64,000 nucleotides of DNA from Corticibacter populi (GTDB lineage Bacteria > Pseudomonadota > Gammaproteobacteria > Burkholderiales > Burkholderiaceae_C): positions 454,718 through 518,717 of the forward strand of contig NZ_SGWR01000004.1 of NCBI RefSeq assembly GCF_004217315.1. Reading direction: 5' to 3'. Positions 36,965 to 46,862 of this stretch are shown piece after piece. The notes under the pieces were generated by a model. It was given only the letters and a program-made list of their open reading frames with translations, was not told the origin of the DNA and did no database searches. The number at the start of each line of letters is the position of its first letter. Within the stretch, counting starts at the first letter, position 1. The translations under genes and the position numbers were made by a program.

Positions 36965-37531
36965 TCAGTGCCCCTCGAAATCCACCAGCGTGAAGAGCGA
37001 GTGACCGCTGGCGCGAACCTTGCCGGAGCCGCCCAGCTCCGGCAGGTCGACGATGGCGGCGCACTCCGTCACCTCGGCACCCAGGCGCTCGAGCAGCTTG
37101 ATGCCCGCCAGCATGGTGCCGCCGGTGGCCACCAGGTCGTCGATCAGTAGCACGCGCTGGCCGCGCGTGACGGCGTCGGTGTGGATCTCGACACTGGCAT
37201 TGCCGTATTCCAGTTCGTAGGTTTCTTCCACGGTGGTGAAAGGCAGCTTGCCCTTCTTGCGGATCGGCACGAAGCCGACGTTGAGCGCATAGGCGACCAC
37301 CGCGCCGATGATGAAGCCGCGCGCATCCAGCCCGGCCACCACATCGGGGCGCAGCCCGGGGGCCATGTAGCGGTGCACGAAGGCATCGGCGAGCACGCGG
37401 AACACCTGCGGGTCCTGCAGCAGCGGCGTGATGTCGCGGAACTGCACGCCCGTGCTGGGCCAGTCGGGGACGGTGCGGATGTGTTCGCGCAGGAATCGCG
37501 AGACGTTCAGGGCGCTGGTGGTCGGGGGCAT
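36965..37531 (-). CDS. apt: Adenine phosphoribosyltransferase
   Basis: A 188-residue purine-salvage enzyme that converts adenine and PRPP to AMP. The PRPP-binding motif [13 protein letters not shown] lies at residues 127-139. Family blocks [37 protein letters not shown] and [23 protein letters not shown] are all present. The length is typical. The start is the ATG of [14 protein letters not shown]; the reading frame upstream is longer but without family sequence. It is divergent from the 3-hydroxybutyryl-CoA dehydrogenase gene. Confidence 0.93.
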   Translation of the reverse strand: MPPTTSALNVSRFLREHIRTVPDWPSTGVQFRDITPLLQDPQVFRVLADAFVHRYMAPGLRPDVVAGLDARGFIIGAVVAYALNVGFVPIRKKGKLPFTTVEETYELEYGNASVEIHTDAVTRGQRVLLIDDLVATGGTMLAGIKLLERLGAEVTECAAIVDLPELGGSGKVRASGHSLFTLVDFEGH

Positions 37532-37709
37532 GGCGGTCGTCAAGTTGTCGTGCGGTGCGGAACGCGTAGTGTAAAGTCGCTCAGGTCTCGCGGTGTTCGG
37601 GCCGCCAGCCGCGACGGCACCGGCGGCGCAAGGGCCGATGCCCGGCAAGCAACCATCGGTCCGCTCCTCTTTCCCGATTTCCCCATCATTCACTTCAATG
37701 GAGTCAAGC

Positions 37710-38558
37710 ATGAGCATTCAAACCGTCGGCATCATCGGCGCCGGCACCATGGGCAATGGCATCGCGCAGGCCGTGGCGGCAGCCGGTCTGCAGGCCATTC
37801 TGGTGGACATTTCCGATGCGGCTGTGGAGAAGGGGCTGAGCACCGTGGCATCCAGCCTGGACCGCCTGGTCAAGAAGGAAAAGATCAGCGAAGCCGACAA
37901 GACGGCCATCCTGGGCCGCATCAGCGGCACCACCGATTACGCCCGACTCCGGCCCGCCGATCTGATCATCGAGGCAGCCACCGAGAACTACGAGCTGAAG
38001 ATCAAGATCCTCAAGCAAATCGAGGCCATTGCCGCGCCGGATGCCATCATCGCTTCGAACACCTCGTCGATCTCCATCACCAAGCTGGCGGCGCAGTCGG
38101 CCAGGCCCGAACAGTTCATCGGCATGCACTTCTTCAACCCAGTGCCGCTGATGGCGCTGGTGGAGGTGATCCGCGGCATCCAGACCAGCGATGCGACCAA
38201 CGACAAGGTGGTGACGCTGGCGCGCGCGCTGGGCAAGACGCCGGTGGAAGTCAAGAATGCGCCGGGCTTTGTCGTCAACCGCATCCTGGTGCCGATGATC
38301 AACGAGGCCTTCTTCGTGCTGGCCGAAGGCACCGCCACCCCCGAGGCCATCGACGAGGCCATGAAGCTCGGCGCCAACCACCCGATCGGCCCGCTGGCGC
38401 TGGCCGACCTGATCGGCCTGGATGTGTGCCTGGCCGTCATGGAGGTCTATCTGGAGGAGTTCGGCGACAGCAAGTACCGCGCGGCACCGCTGCTGCGCGA
38501 ACTGGTGGCCGCCGGCTACCTGGGCCGCAAGACCAAGCGCGGCGTCTACCAGTATTGA
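37710..38558 (+). CDS. 3-hydroxybutyryl-CoA dehydrogenase
   Basis: A 282-residue NAD(P)-dependent dehydrogenase of the PaaH/HbdH group, acting between acetoacetyl-CoA and 3-hydroxybutyryl-CoA. The Rossmann motif [12 protein letters not shown] is at the N terminus. Active-site blocks are [12 protein letters not shown], the catalytic histidine in [17 protein letters not shown], and the [19 protein letters not shown] segment. The C-terminal helical domain contains [19 protein letters not shown], and the end is [16 protein letters not shown] lies 6 bases before the chosen ATG. A strong terminator follows. It fits the thiolase and isovaleryl-CoA dehydrogenase genes nearby. Confidence 0.92.
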   Translation: MSIQTVGIIGAGTMGNGIAQAVAAAGLQAILVDISDAAVEKGLSTVASSLDRLVKKEKISEADKTAILGRISGTTDYARLRPADLIIEAATENYELKIKILKQIEAIAAPDAIIASNTSSISITKLAAQSARPEQFIGMHFFNPVPLMALVEVIRGIQTSDATNDKVVTLARALGKTPVEVKNAPGFVVNRILVPMINEAFFVLAEGTATPEAIDEAMKLGANHPIGPLALADLIGLDVCLAVMEVYLEEFGDSKYRAAPLLRELVAAGYLGRKTKRGVYQY

Positions 38559-38589
38559 GGACTGCAGGGCCTGTCGTGGTCCGACCCAG

Positions 38590-38615
38590 GGCGCCGGTGA
38601 TGCCGGCGCCTTTTT
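38590..38615 (+). terminator. Rho-independent terminator
   Basis: Perfect 8-base arms GGCGCCGG and CCGGCGCC with a 5-base loop, followed by five T. It lies 31 bases after the 3-hydroxybutyryl-CoA dehydrogenase stop. Confidence 0.92.
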
Positions 38616-38798
38616 GCTGTCTGCCGCATCGGCAAAGCAGGTTGCCGTTTGTGCCATTCGTTTGTGCCATTCCTGTCGCCCCGCTGTGCGGGCAGGACGC
38701 CTTCATGCACAATCGCCGGGCGGCCTGGAGCCGATTCCTGCGCCTGCGCGGCCTACCCGTGGGTTCGCCACCTGCCAGATAGATCAAGGAGACAAACC

Positions 38799-39980
38799 AT
38801 GAGCGAGCTTCCCGGCCTGAACTTCCAGTTGGGCGAAGAGATCGATGCGCTGCGCGATGCGGTGCGCGACTTTGCCCAGAGCGAGATTGCCCCGCTGGCC
38901 GCCGAGGCCGACCGCAGCGACCAGTTTCCGATGCAGCTGTGGCGCCAGATGGGCGAGCTGGGTGTGCTGGGCATCACCGTGCCGGAGGCGTATGGCGGCG
39001 CCGGCATGGGCTACCTGGCGCACATGATCGCGATGGAGGAGATCTCGCGCGCCTCGGCCTCCATCGGCCTCTCGTATGGCGCGCACAGCAACCTCTGCGT
39101 CAACCAGATCAAGCGCAACGGCAGCGAGGAGCAGAAGCAGAAGTACCTGCCCAAGCTGATCTCGGGCGAGCACGTCGGCGCCTTGGCGATGAGCGAGCCG
39201 GGCGCGGGCTCGGACGTCATCAGCATGAAGCTCAGGGCCGAGGACAAGGGCGGCTACTACCTGCTCAACGGCAACAAGATGTGGATCACCAACGGCCCCG
39301 ATGCCGACACGCTGGTGGTTTACGCCAAGACCGAGCCCGAACTGGGCGCGCGCGGCGTGACGGCCTTTCTGATCGAGAAGGGCATGCCGGGCTTCTCGGT
39401 CGCGCAAAAGCTCGACAAGCTGGGCATGCGCGGCAGCCACACCGGCGAGCTGGTGTTCGAGAACGTCGAAGTGCCGGATAGCCACATCCTGGGCGGACTC
39501 AACCAGGGCGCACGGGTACTCATGAGCGGGCTGGACTATGAGCGCGCCGTGCTGGCAGCAGGGCCGGTGGGCATCATGCAGGCGGTGATGGACAACGTCG
39601 TGCCCTACATCCACGACCGCAAGCAGTTCGGCCAGAGCATCGGCGAGTTCCAGCTCATCCAGGGCAAGGTGGCCGACATGTATACCGTGCTGCAGGCCGG
39701 TCGGGCCTTCCTCTACACCATCGGCAAGAACCTCGACATGCTGGGTGCCGAGCACGTGCGCCAGGTGCGCAAGGACTGCGCCTCGGTGATCCTCTGGTGC
39801 GCCGAGCAGGCCACCCGGATGGCCGGCGACGGCATCCAGATCTTCGGCGGCAATGGCTACATCAACGAATACCCGCTGGGGCGGCTGTGGCGCGATGCCA
39901 AGCTTTACGAGATCGGGGCCGGCACCAGCGAGATCCGCCGCATGCTGATCGGGCGCGAGCTGTTTGCCGAGACGCTGTGA
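38799..39980 (+). CDS. Isovaleryl-CoA dehydrogenase
   Basis: A 393-residue FAD acyl-CoA dehydrogenase of leucine catabolism. The flavin blocks are [21 protein letters not shown] and [38 protein letters not shown] is close to known isovaleryl-CoA dehydrogenases. The catalytic base is expected in the [14 protein letters not shown] helix, where this subfamily keeps its Glu, rather than at the usual late YEGT position. Here the late motif reads [19 protein letters not shown] precedes the ATG by 7 bases. The rest of the leucine pathway (methylcrotonyl-CoA carboxylase) is not in the window. Confidence 0.9.
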   Translation: MSELPGLNFQLGEEIDALRDAVRDFAQSEIAPLAAEADRSDQFPMQLWRQMGELGVLGITVPEAYGGAGMGYLAHMIAMEEISRASASIGLSYGAHSNLCVNQIKRNGSEEQKQKYLPKLISGEHVGALAMSEPGAGSDVISMKLRAEDKGGYYLLNGNKMWITNGPDADTLVVYAKTEPELGARGVTAFLIEKGMPGFSVAQKLDKLGMRGSHTGELVFENVEVPDSHILGGLNQGARVLMSGLDYERAVLAAGPVGIMQAVMDNVVPYIHDRKQFGQSIGEFQLIQGKVADMYTVLQAGRAFLYTIGKNLDMLGAEHVRQVRKDCASVILWCAEQATRMAGDGIQIFGGNGYINEYPLGRLWRDAKLYEIGAGTSEIRRMLIGRELFAETL

Positions 39981-40090
39981 GCCATCCGCGCAAAAGGGCT
40001 TCTTTGGGCGTCTGTTGCGCACAGTCCTTGCAGGGTGTGCGGGTTTGGGTGTATTCGGTCAGACTGGATATCGTGCTGTGAAATAGCGGC

Positions 40091-40113
40091 ATTTCCCGTT
40101 TTTTGTGGGAAAT
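40091..40113. other. Small inverted repeat in the spacer upstream of the carbonic anhydrase
   Basis: ATTTCCC (40091-40097) and GGGAAAT (40107-40113) flank a T-rich loop within a 287-base spacer that holds no gene. A related tract TTTTCCCGTT recurs about 50 bases on. It could be a weak terminator for the dehydrogenase gene or part of a promoter region. Confidence 0.35.
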
Positions 40114-40267
40114 AATGATTCAACGGTGCGCAAAAATCATCAAAACAGGGGATTTTCCCGTTCGTTCGAGATGGCCTGCAGGGTGGCTGCGGCGTGGCCA
40201 TGGCGGCTGGGCACGGACCATCATGCAGCGGTGCCAGAATACAGGCCGTTGAATATCGGGAACCAAG

Positions 40268-40936
40268 ATGCCAACTCTCAAGCAGTTGTTCGAGAACAAT
40301 CGCAACTGGGCGGCGACCGTCGAGCGTGAAAAGCCAGGCTTTTTCACCCGCCTGCAGGCCCAGCAAAATCCCAAGTACATGTGGATCGGCTGCTCGGACA
40401 GCCGGGTGCCGGCCAACCAGATCACTGGTCTCGACCCCGGCGAGGTGTTCGTGCACCGCAACGTGGCCAACGTGGTCGTGCCCACCGACCTGAATTGCCT
40501 CTCCACCATCCAGTACGCGGTGGACCAGCTCAAGATCGAGCACCTGATGGTGGTTGGCCATTACGGCTGTGGCGGCGTGTATGCGGCGCTCAACGACCAG
40601 CGCGCCGGCCTGGTCGACAACTGGCTGCGCCACGTCAAGGATGTGCGCGACCGCCACCGCGGCATCCTCGACCAGATTCCGGCCGAGCAGCGCCATGCCG
40701 CGCTGTGCGAGCTCAATGCCATCGAGCAGGTCGTCAACGTGGCGCATACCACGGTGGTGCAGGATGCCTGGGACCAGGGGCAGAAGCTGATCCTGCACGG
40801 CTGGTGCTATCACCTCACCAACGGCCTGATCACCGACCTGGAGATGACCATCACCGGCAAGGATGCGCTGGCGCCCAGCTATGCCAGGGCGCTCGAGCGT
40901 GTGGCCGAAGTCAACCGCACTCCTTCGCCCGATTGA
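40268..40936 (+). CDS. can: Beta-class carbonic anhydrase
   Basis: A 222-residue zinc enzyme for CO2/bicarbonate interconversion in the cytoplasm. Zinc ligands are Cys42, His98 and Cys101, with the Asp44-Arg46 dyad in GCSDSRVP and the VGHYGCGGV motif. VHRNVANVVVPTD and LHGWCYHLTNG are also typical. The start follows GGGAACC. It lies upstream of aceK with a 105-base spacer. It could feed bicarbonate to carboxylases and to the cyanase encoded 6 kb away, since cyanase consumes bicarbonate; that link is an inference. Confidence 0.93.
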   Translation: MPTLKQLFENNRNWAATVEREKPGFFTRLQAQQNPKYMWIGCSDSRVPANQITGLDPGEVFVHRNVANVVVPTDLNCLSTIQYAVDQLKIEHLMVVGHYGCGGVYAALNDQRAGLVDNWLRHVKDVRDRHRGILDQIPAEQRHAALCELNAIEQVVNVAHTTVVQDAWDQGQKLILHGWCYHLTNGLITDLEMTITGKDALAPSYARALERVAEVNRTPSPD

Positions 40937-41041
40937 CGAGAAGGCGCTGGCGCTGCCGTCTGCTCCTGCGGTCTGGTGGTTTTCCCCAGGTCGACAGGCC
41001 TGGGGCCGCTTGAGGCGGCGCCGGGTTTGTAAACTGGGGCC

Positions 41042-42967
41042 ATGAGCACGCAGACATCCACCCCCAGGCATCCACGCCGGCAGGCGCCAGACGCGGCTGG
41101 CGCGACAGCGCAAGGTATGGCGCAACGCGATTCGTCGCTGGCGCGCGGCATCGCCAAGGCCATGCTCGACGGCTTCAACCGCCATTACCGGCTGTTCAGG
41201 GGCGAGTCGGCGCGCGCCAAGCACCGCTTCGAGACGGTCGATTGGCATGGTCAGCAGCGCGCCCAGCGCGAGCGCATCGAGTTCTATGACGTGCGGGTGC
41301 GCGAGTGCGTGCAGCGGCTCGAGAAGGAATTCCAGGCCGGCGGCCAGCCCATGGAGGTCTGGCACGAGGCCAAGCTGTTCTACATCGGCATGCTGGTCGG
41401 GCACCTGCAGCCCGAACTGGCCGAGACCTTCTTCAATTCGGTCACCACCAAGATCCTGCACCGCACCTATTTCCAGAACGACTTCATCTTCGTGCGGCCG
41501 GCCATCAGCACCGAATACATCCAGATCGGCGAGCCGCCCGAATCGCCCACGTTCCGCTGCTACTACCCGCAGCCCGACCGGCTCGACGAGGTCGCGGCCG
41601 CGATACTGCGCGACTGCCAGTTGCAGCGGCCCTTTGCCGATCTGGCGCGCGACATCGCGCGCGTGGGCCGGGCGCTCGCGGGCATTCTGGGCGAGGCGCG
41701 CATCCGCGCCAACTTCCAGCTCCAGGTGCTCGCCAGCCTGTTCTACCGCAACAAGGGCGCCTATCTGGTGGGCAAGCTCATCAACGGCTTCGACGAGATG
41801 CCGTTTTGCCTGCCCATCCTGCATGACGGCCAGGGCCGGCTCTATGTGGACGCCGTGCTTCACACCGAGCGCGACATGCACACGCTGTTCTCGTTCTCGC
41901 GCGCCTACTTCATGGTGGACATGGAGATCCCCGCCGCCTACGTGCAGTTCCTGCGCAGCATCATGCCGCGCAAGCCGCGCAACGAGATCTACAACTCGCT
42001 GGGCCTGGCCAAGCAGGGCAAGAACCTGTTCTACCGCGACTTCCTCAGCCACCTGGGCACCTCGACGGACCAGTTCCGCATCGCTCCCGGCATCAAGGGC
42101 ATGGTAATGCTGGTGTTCGACCTGCCGAGCTTCCCCTATGTCTTCAAGCTCATCAAGGACTACTACCCACCGCAGAAGGACACCACGCGCGAGCAGATCA
42201 AGGGCAAGTACCGCCTCGTCAAGCAGCACGACCGCGTCGGGCGCATGGCCGATACCATGGAGTACAGCGAGGTGGCCTTTCCGCGCGAGCGCTTCGAGGA
42301 CGAACTGATCGAGGAGATCCGCCGCTTCGCCCCGAGCCAACTGGAGATCAGCGACCGCGACGGCGATGGCAGCGAGGAGGTCATCATCAAGCACCTCTAC
42401 ATCGAGCGGCGCATGATTCCGCTCAACATCTACCTGCAGGAAACCTTTGATGCCGGCCCGGACGACGCACAGGCGTGCCGGCAAATGGAAAACGCCGTCA
42501 TCGAGTACGGCAACGCCATCAAGGACCTGGTGGCGGCCAACATCTTCCCCGGTGATATGCTGTGGAAGAACTTCGGTGTCACACGCCATGGCAAGGTGGT
42601 GTTCTACGATTACGACGAGATCGAATACATCACCGACTGCAACTTCCGCCAAGTGCCCGCGCCGCGCAACGAGGAAGAGGAAATGAGCGGCGAGATCTGG
42701 TATGCGGTGGCACCGCGCGACGTGTTTCCCGAGACCTTCGGCCCGTTCCTGCTGGGCAACCCGCGCGTGCGCGAGATATTCATGCGCCACCACGCGGACT
42801 TGCTCACGCCGCAGTTCTGGCAGCAGCACAAGGAGCGCATCCAGCAGGGCCACGTGTACGATGTATTCCCCTATGATCAGGCCCGCCGCTTCGGGCAGGA
42901 GAGCGCCGGCCCAGCCGGCATCACTGGCATCACAGGGACAGGCGCGGCAGGCGGGCCGCAGCCCTGA
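41042..42967 (+). CDS. aceK: Isocitrate dehydrogenase kinase/phosphatase
   Basis: A 641-residue bifunctional enzyme that inactivates isocitrate dehydrogenase by phosphorylation, diverting isocitrate to the glyoxylate shunt during growth on acetate or fatty acids, and reverses this. The kinase-fold half has the nucleotide loop [58 protein letters not shown] and the catalytic-loop area [28 protein letters not shown] follow. The N-terminal regulatory domain starts after a polar leader of about 35 residues. The tail is Gly/Thr/Ala-rich. Unlike the aceBAK operon of enterics, the malate synthase and isocitrate lyase genes are not adjacent. Confidence 0.95.
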   Translation: MSTQTSTPRHPRRQAPDAAGATAQGMAQRDSSLARGIAKAMLDGFNRHYRLFRGESARAKHRFETVDWHGQQRAQRERIEFYDVRVRECVQRLEKEFQAGGQPMEVWHEAKLFYIGMLVGHLQPELAETFFNSVTTKILHRTYFQNDFIFVRPAISTEYIQIGEPPESPTFRCYYPQPDRLDEVAAAILRDCQLQRPFADLARDIARVGRALAGILGEARIRANFQLQVLASLFYRNKGAYLVGKLINGFDEMPFCLPILHDGQGRLYVDAVLHTERDMHTLFSFSRAYFMVDMEIPAAYVQFLRSIMPRKPRNEIYNSLGLAKQGKNLFYRDFLSHLGTSTDQFRIAPGIKGMVMLVFDLPSFPYVFKLIKDYYPPQKDTTREQIKGKYRLVKQHDRVGRMADTMEYSEVAFPRERFEDELIEEIRRFAPSQLEISDRDGDGSEEVIIKHLYIERRMIPLNIYLQETFDAGPDDAQACRQMENAVIEYGNAIKDLVAANIFPGDMLWKNFGVTRHGKVVFYDYDEIEYITDCNFRQVPAPRNEEEEMSGEIWYAVAPRDVFPETFGPFLLGNPRVREIFMRHHADLLTPQFWQQHKERIQQGHVYDVFPYDQARRFGQESAGPAGITGITGTGAAGGPQP

Positions 42968-43013
42968 ATCGCAGGCTTTCACCAACCGCTATACACACCA
43001 GCAGGAGATCGAC

Positions 43014-44201
43014 ATGAGCAACGAGACAGACACCGTGGTCATCATTGGCGCTGCGCGCACGCCGATGGGCGCATTCCAGGGCGCATTCAGCCCGCTGCAG
43101 GCTTGGGAACTGGGCAGCGCAGCCGTTCAGGGGGCACTGGCGCGTGCCGGTCTCGCGCCCGAGCAGGTCGACGAGGTTTTCCTGGGCAATGTGCTGACGG
43201 CCGGCCAGGGCCAGAACCCGGCGCGCCAGGCGACGTTGGCGGCCGGCCTGCCCAAGAAGGTCAGCGCCACCACCGTGGGCAAGGTGTGCGGCTCGGCGAT
43301 GAAATCGGCCATGTTCGCGCATGACGCCCTCAAGGCCGGCTCGATCGATGTGGCCGTCGCCGGCGGCATGGAGAGCATGACCAATGCGCCCTACCTGCTC
43401 AAGAAGGCGCGCGGCGGCTACCGCCTGGGCCACGACAAGATCTTCGACCACATGATGCTCGACGGCCTGGAAGACGCCTACACCGGTGGCTCCATGGGCA
43501 CCTTCGGCGAACAGTGCGCCGAGAAGTACGGCTTCACCCGCGAGCAGCAGGACGCCTTCGCCACCGCCAGCGTCACGCGCGCCCAGCAGGCCATCGAGAC
43601 CGGCAGTTTCAAGGATGAGATCGTGCCCGTCACGGTCAAGACCCGCAAGGGCGACGTGGTGGTCGACACCGACGAAGGCCCGGCCAAGATCAACGTGGAC
43701 AAGATCCCGACGCTGCGCCCGGCCTTCAAGAAGGACGGCACCATCACCGCCGCAGCCAGCTCCAGCATCAACGATGGCGCGGCTGCCTTGGTACTGGTGC
43801 GCGAATCCACCGCCAAGGCGCTGGGCGCTGTGCCGATCGCGCGCATCGTCAGCACCGCGCAGCATTCGCAGGAACCCGAGTGGTTCACCACCGCGCCGGT
43901 GGATGCCGCCAGGAAGGCACTGGCGAAGGCCGGCTGGGCGGTCGAGGACGTTGACCTGTGGGAAGTCAACGAGGCATTTGCCGTCGTCACCATGGCGCTG
44001 ATGCATGACCTCAAGGTGCCGCACGACAAGGTCAACGTCAACGGCGGGGCTTGCGCGCTGGGCCACCCGATCGGCGCCAGCGGCGCGCGCATCGTCGTGA
44101 CGCTGCTCAATGCGCTCAAGGCGCGTGGTCTCAAGAAAGGCCTGGCGACACTGTGCATCGGCGGTGGCGAGGCCACGGCACTGACGCTTGAACTGCTGTA
44201 A
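43014..44201 (+). CDS. Acetyl-CoA C-acetyltransferase (thiolase)
   Basis: A 395-residue thiolase acting between two acetyl-CoA and acetoacetyl-CoA. The acyl-accepting Cys92 is in KVCGSAMKSAM. The NEAFA motif and the C-terminal GGACALGHPIGASGAR hold the catalytic His, and the second Cys lies in LCIGGGEATA. The start MSNETDTVVIIGAARTP has CAGGAG upstream; the frame is open back into aceK but the ATG 46 bases after its stop is chosen. A strong terminator follows. It completes a short-chain acyl-CoA set with the dehydrogenases upstream. Confidence 0.93.
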   Translation: MSNETDTVVIIGAARTPMGAFQGAFSPLQAWELGSAAVQGALARAGLAPEQVDEVFLGNVLTAGQGQNPARQATLAAGLPKKVSATTVGKVCGSAMKSAMFAHDALKAGSIDVAVAGGMESMTNAPYLLKKARGGYRLGHDKIFDHMMLDGLEDAYTGGSMGTFGEQCAEKYGFTREQQDAFATASVTRAQQAIETGSFKDEIVPVTVKTRKGDVVVDTDEGPAKINVDKIPTLRPAFKKDGTITAAASSSINDGAAALVLVRESTAKALGAVPIARIVSTAQHSQEPEWFTTAPVDAARKALAKAGWAVEDVDLWEVNEAFAVVTMALMHDLKVPHDKVNVNGGACALGHPIGASGARIVVTLLNALKARGLKKGLATLCIGGGEATALTLELL

Positions 44202-44253
44202 AGCCGCACTGCGGGTCGGCGGCGTCAGCCCGGCTCCAGTCGGCCAGCCCCGG

Positions 44254-44290
44254 GTCGGCGTGCTCCCTTGGAGCGCGCCGACTTTTCTTT
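44254..44290 (+). terminator. Rho-independent terminator after the thiolase gene
   Basis: 13-base arms (GTCGGCGTGCTCC and GGAGCGCGCCGAC, one G-T pair) with a 3-base loop, followed by TTTTCTTT, lie about 50 bases after the thiolase stop. Confidence 0.92.
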
Positions 44291-44314
44291 GGGCAGACGG
44301 AGGTGGTTGCCGTT

Positions 44315-44638
44315 TCACTGTCGGGTGATGATGGCTTGGCAAGGGTTGGCCCCCAGCGCGCCCAGCCGCAGGCACGCCGGGCCGTGCAGCGTGGCGCGTT
44401 CCCCGGCTTCCAGCAGACAGTCGTTCAACTGGTCTTCGACGGTGAGCCACAGCACGCCGGTGCGGACTTCGATGGACAGGAACTGGCCTGCCTGCAGCCG
44501 CACATGGCACGGTGCGTCGCGCCAGCGCAGTGCAAGAGGCTCTGGCGCGACCGGTGATGGCCGCCGCCGCGCATGGCGTGCCAGTGGCATCAGGCTGGTC
44601 AGGAAAGGAAGACGGCATCGGGTGGTATCGGTCTGCAT
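44315..44638 (-). CDS. DUF2917 domain protein
   Basis: A 107-residue small protein of the DUF2917 family, found mainly in beta-proteobacteria and of unknown function. The domain spans about residues 45-100 and shows LQAGQFLSIEVRTGVLWLTVEDQLNDCLLEAGERATL, a small beta-barrel-like pattern resembling a cupin half. It is divergent from the MocR regulator, an arrangement that recurs in Burkholderiales as far as I recall. It is probably controlled by that regulator through the operator cluster between them. Confidence 0.75.
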   Translation of the reverse strand: MQTDTTRCRLPFLTSLMPLARHARRRPSPVAPEPLALRWRDAPCHVRLQAGQFLSIEVRTGVLWLTVEDQLNDCLLEAGERATLHGPACLRLGALGANPCQAIITRQ

Positions 44639-44677
44639 GGCGATCTGTTGGCGGTGTGTGGACAGTCATGGGCGGTG

Positions 44678-44689
44678 GTGAACAGGTTC
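44678..44689 (+). repeat. Dispersed 12-base repeat GTGAACAGGTTC
   Basis: Exact core of the dispersed repeat seen near 3928, 26987 and 36878. Here it lies in the spacer between the DUF2917 and MocR genes. Confidence 0.55.
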
Positions 44690-44770
44690 TCTGGCATGCG
44701 CACTGCGATTCCCACTGCACCGGCCTGACTGTGGTGGAGAGCGGCGCCGCGCAACAGTCACAGACGCGGG

Positions 44771-44860
44771 CTGTCTGGTGCAGACAGCTGCTCTCCGGCA
44801 GCACCTGTCTGCCTGTGAACCGGATCATCTGTCTGGTTTGCTTTCCTGTGAAACCAGACA
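44771..44860. promoter_or_regulatory. Operator cluster upstream of the MocR gene
   Basis: The hexamer TGTCTG or its complement occurs five times in 90 bases. CTGTCTG (44771-44777) with CAGACAG (44781-44787) forms a palindrome with a 3-base centre. A direct copy is at 44805-44811. TGTCTGGTTT (44830-44839) and AAACCAGACA (44851-44860) form a perfect 10-base inverted repeat with an 11-base spacer, 31 bases in all, that ends 10 bases before the MocR ATG. MocR proteins are known to bind repeated half-sites next to their own genes, so autoregulation and control of the DUF2917 gene are likely. Confidence 0.7.
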
Positions 44861-44870
44861 CAATGCCCGG

Positions 44871-46307
44871 ATGTCGGATCCCAAATACCTGCAGATTGCG
44901 GCCCATGTGGCCCAGGCCATCGAATGCGGCAGCCTGCTGGCGGGCCAGCGCGTGCCCTCGGTGCGGGCGCTGGCGCAGCAGTTCGCGGTCTCGCACAACA
45001 CCGCGCTGGAGGCATTTCGCTGGCTGGAGGATGCGCAGCTGATCCAGGCACGGCCGCGCTCGGGCTTCTTCGTGTGCCGCAGTCACAAGGGCGCGGTGGC
45101 GCTGGAGCCGCCCACCAGCGGGCCGCAGCGCCTGAGTGATCCACAGAACGTCTCGCTGGACTGGTACGCCCAGCGCGTGCTGGGCAGCAAGGGGCTGGAG
45201 GGCGTGATCACGTTTGGCACCAGTGCGCCGGATGAGGCGCTGCTCGACCAGGTGCGGCTGAGGCAGGCCGTCGCGCGCGTCATGGCGGCAGCGCCGCTGA
45301 CGCTGGGCAGCTATCCGAGCCACGGCGGGCTGCGCGAGCTGAGGCAGGTGCTGGCGCGCTATGCCATGGGGCTGGGCTGCCGGCTGGACCCGGACAGCAT
45401 CGTATTGACCCATGGCTGCCTGGAGGGCGTCGTCAGCTGCTTGCAGGCGGTGACCCGCCCAGGCGACATCGTCGCGATCGAATCGCCCGCGCATTTCTCG
45501 GTGCTGGGGCTGCTGCAGAACCTGGGATTGCGCGCACTGGAGATCCCGACCCATGTACAGACCGGTATCTCGCTCGATGCTTTGCAACTGGCGCTGGACA
45601 GCCATCCGATCAAGGCCGTGCTGGTGGTGCCGACCATCCAGAATCCGCTGAGCGCCTGCATGCCGGTTGCGCACCGCAAGCGTCTGGCCGAGCTGGCTTC
45701 GGCGCACGAAGTGCCGGTGATAGAAGACGCCATCTACTACGACTGGTCGCCCCATGACGCGCACCGGCGCAGCATCCAGTCGTTTGACCAGACAGGCCAT
45801 GTGATGCTGTGCCACGCGTTCACCAAGACATTGGCGCCCGGCCTGCGCGTCGGCTGGCTGCATGCCGGGCGCTGGGGCCAGCAGGTGCTCGACGCACGCG
45901 AGGCTTCGCTGGGCACCCCGGCGACCATGCTGCAACTGGCACTGCTGCACCTGCTGGGCCAGAACGGCCATGCCGCGCAAATGCGGCGCTTGCGCCAGCA
46001 GATGGCCCAGCGCCTGCGCGAGGCGCGTGGCCTGATTGCCCGGCATTTTCCGAAAGGCACGCGACTGAGCGATCCTCCAGGTGGGCTGATACTTTGGCTG
46101 CAGTTGCCGGACGCCGTGGATGGCCCGCAGTTCGAGCAGGCCTGCGAGGCACAGCGCCTGCTGGCTCCGCCGGGGCGGTTCTTCAGCCTGACGGGCCGTT
46201 TCGAGAACTGCTACCGCATCGCGCTGGGTAATTGGTCGGATGCGCACCGCCAGGCGCTGGTACGGATGGGACGCCTGGCCGGGCAATGCCTGCTGCGAGG
46301 AAGCTGA
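44871..46307 (+). CDS. MocR-type regulator (GntR helix-turn-helix fused to aminotransferase domain)
   Basis: A 478-residue regulator. The N-terminal GntR winged helix (about residues 5-72) includes GQRVPSVRALAQQFAVSHNTALEAFRWLEDAQLI. A class I PLP aminotransferase-fold domain (about 110-475) follows, with the likely PLP lysine in HAFTKTLAPGLRVGWLHAG and the AGDSI-region IVLTHGCLEGVVSCLQAVTRPGD. Such proteins sense PLP or amino compounds rather than catalyse. The ATG chosen begins MSDPKYLQIAAHV; the longer frame upstream covers the operator cluster. It is divergent from the DUF2917 gene and convergent with cynS. Confidence 0.88.
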   Translation: MSDPKYLQIAAHVAQAIECGSLLAGQRVPSVRALAQQFAVSHNTALEAFRWLEDAQLIQARPRSGFFVCRSHKGAVALEPPTSGPQRLSDPQNVSLDWYAQRVLGSKGLEGVITFGTSAPDEALLDQVRLRQAVARVMAAAPLTLGSYPSHGGLRELRQVLARYAMGLGCRLDPDSIVLTHGCLEGVVSCLQAVTRPGDIVAIESPAHFSVLGLLQNLGLRALEIPTHVQTGISLDALQLALDSHPIKAVLVVPTIQNPLSACMPVAHRKRLAELASAHEVPVIEDAIYYDWSPHDAHRRSIQSFDQTGHVMLCHAFTKTLAPGLRVGWLHAGRWGQQVLDAREASLGTPATMLQLALLHLLGQNGHAAQMRRLRQQMAQRLREARGLIARHFPKGTRLSDPPGGLILWLQLPDAVDGPQFEQACEAQRLLAPPGRFFSLTGRFENCYRIALGNWSDAHRQALVRMGRLAGQCLLRGS

Positions 46308-46371
46308 TGGAGGCCATGCTGCCATGGCCGGGTTCGCGACGGGCCGGGGTTGGCGCTTTTTCGGATGCTTC

Positions 46372-46815
46372 TCAGTAGGTCTTGTACGGCAGGAACTTGC
46401 CTGACATGACGATCTGCACGCGGTCGCCATGGGGGTCGGTCTGGCGCTGCAGGTCCATCTTGAAGTCGATGGCGCTCATGATGCCGTCGCCGAATTCCTC
46501 GTGGATCAGCTCCTTGAAGGTGGTGCCGTAGACACTGACGAGCTCATAGAAGCGGTAGATCAGCGGGTCGGTGGGCACGGCAGTGGGCAGTGAGCCCTTG
46601 TAGGGCACGACCTGCAGCCATTGCTTGTCTTCCTCGCTGAGTTCGAAGATGCGACCGACGGTGTCGGCCTGCGCGGCGGTGAGGGTCATCTGGCCCAGGC
46701 AGGCGGCCGTCACCCATTCCTTGGAGAGACCCACTTCCTGGGCCACGGCTTCCCACTTCAGGCCCTTGCGGACCTTGGTGGTGATGATTTTCTCGGTCAC
46801 GTCCTGGCGACTCAT
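46372..46815 (-). CDS. cynS: Cyanase (cyanate hydratase)
   Basis: A 147-residue enzyme that reacts cyanate with bicarbonate to give ammonia and CO2 via carbamate. The catalytic triad aligns with E. coli Arg96, Glu99 and Ser122 as Arg88, Glu91 (YRFYELVSVYGTTFKEL) and Ser114 (FGDGIMSAIDFKMD). The N-terminal helical domain resembles a helix-turn-helix. It ends GKFLPYKTY, as is usual. AGGAAA precedes the ATG. It is the last gene of the cynA-B-D-S operon, 47 bases after the ATPase gene, which fixes the transporter's probable substrate as cyanate. Confidence 0.96.
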   Translation of the reverse strand: MSRQDVTEKIITTKVRKGLKWEAVAQEVGLSKEWVTAACLGQMTLTAAQADTVGRIFELSEEDKQWLQVVPYKGSLPTAVPTDPLIYRFYELVSVYGTTFKELIHEEFGDGIMSAIDFKMDLQRQTDPHGDRVQIVMSGKFLPYKTY

Positions 46816-46862
46816 GTTGTTTCCTTTCGTTGGGAGATACGGTTACGGGGTGGAGAGGGCGG

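Noticed and set aside
39905-42985. 1026-codon open frame on the minus strand
   Set aside because: Antisense to the carbonic anhydrase and aceK genes, which are intact and well supported.
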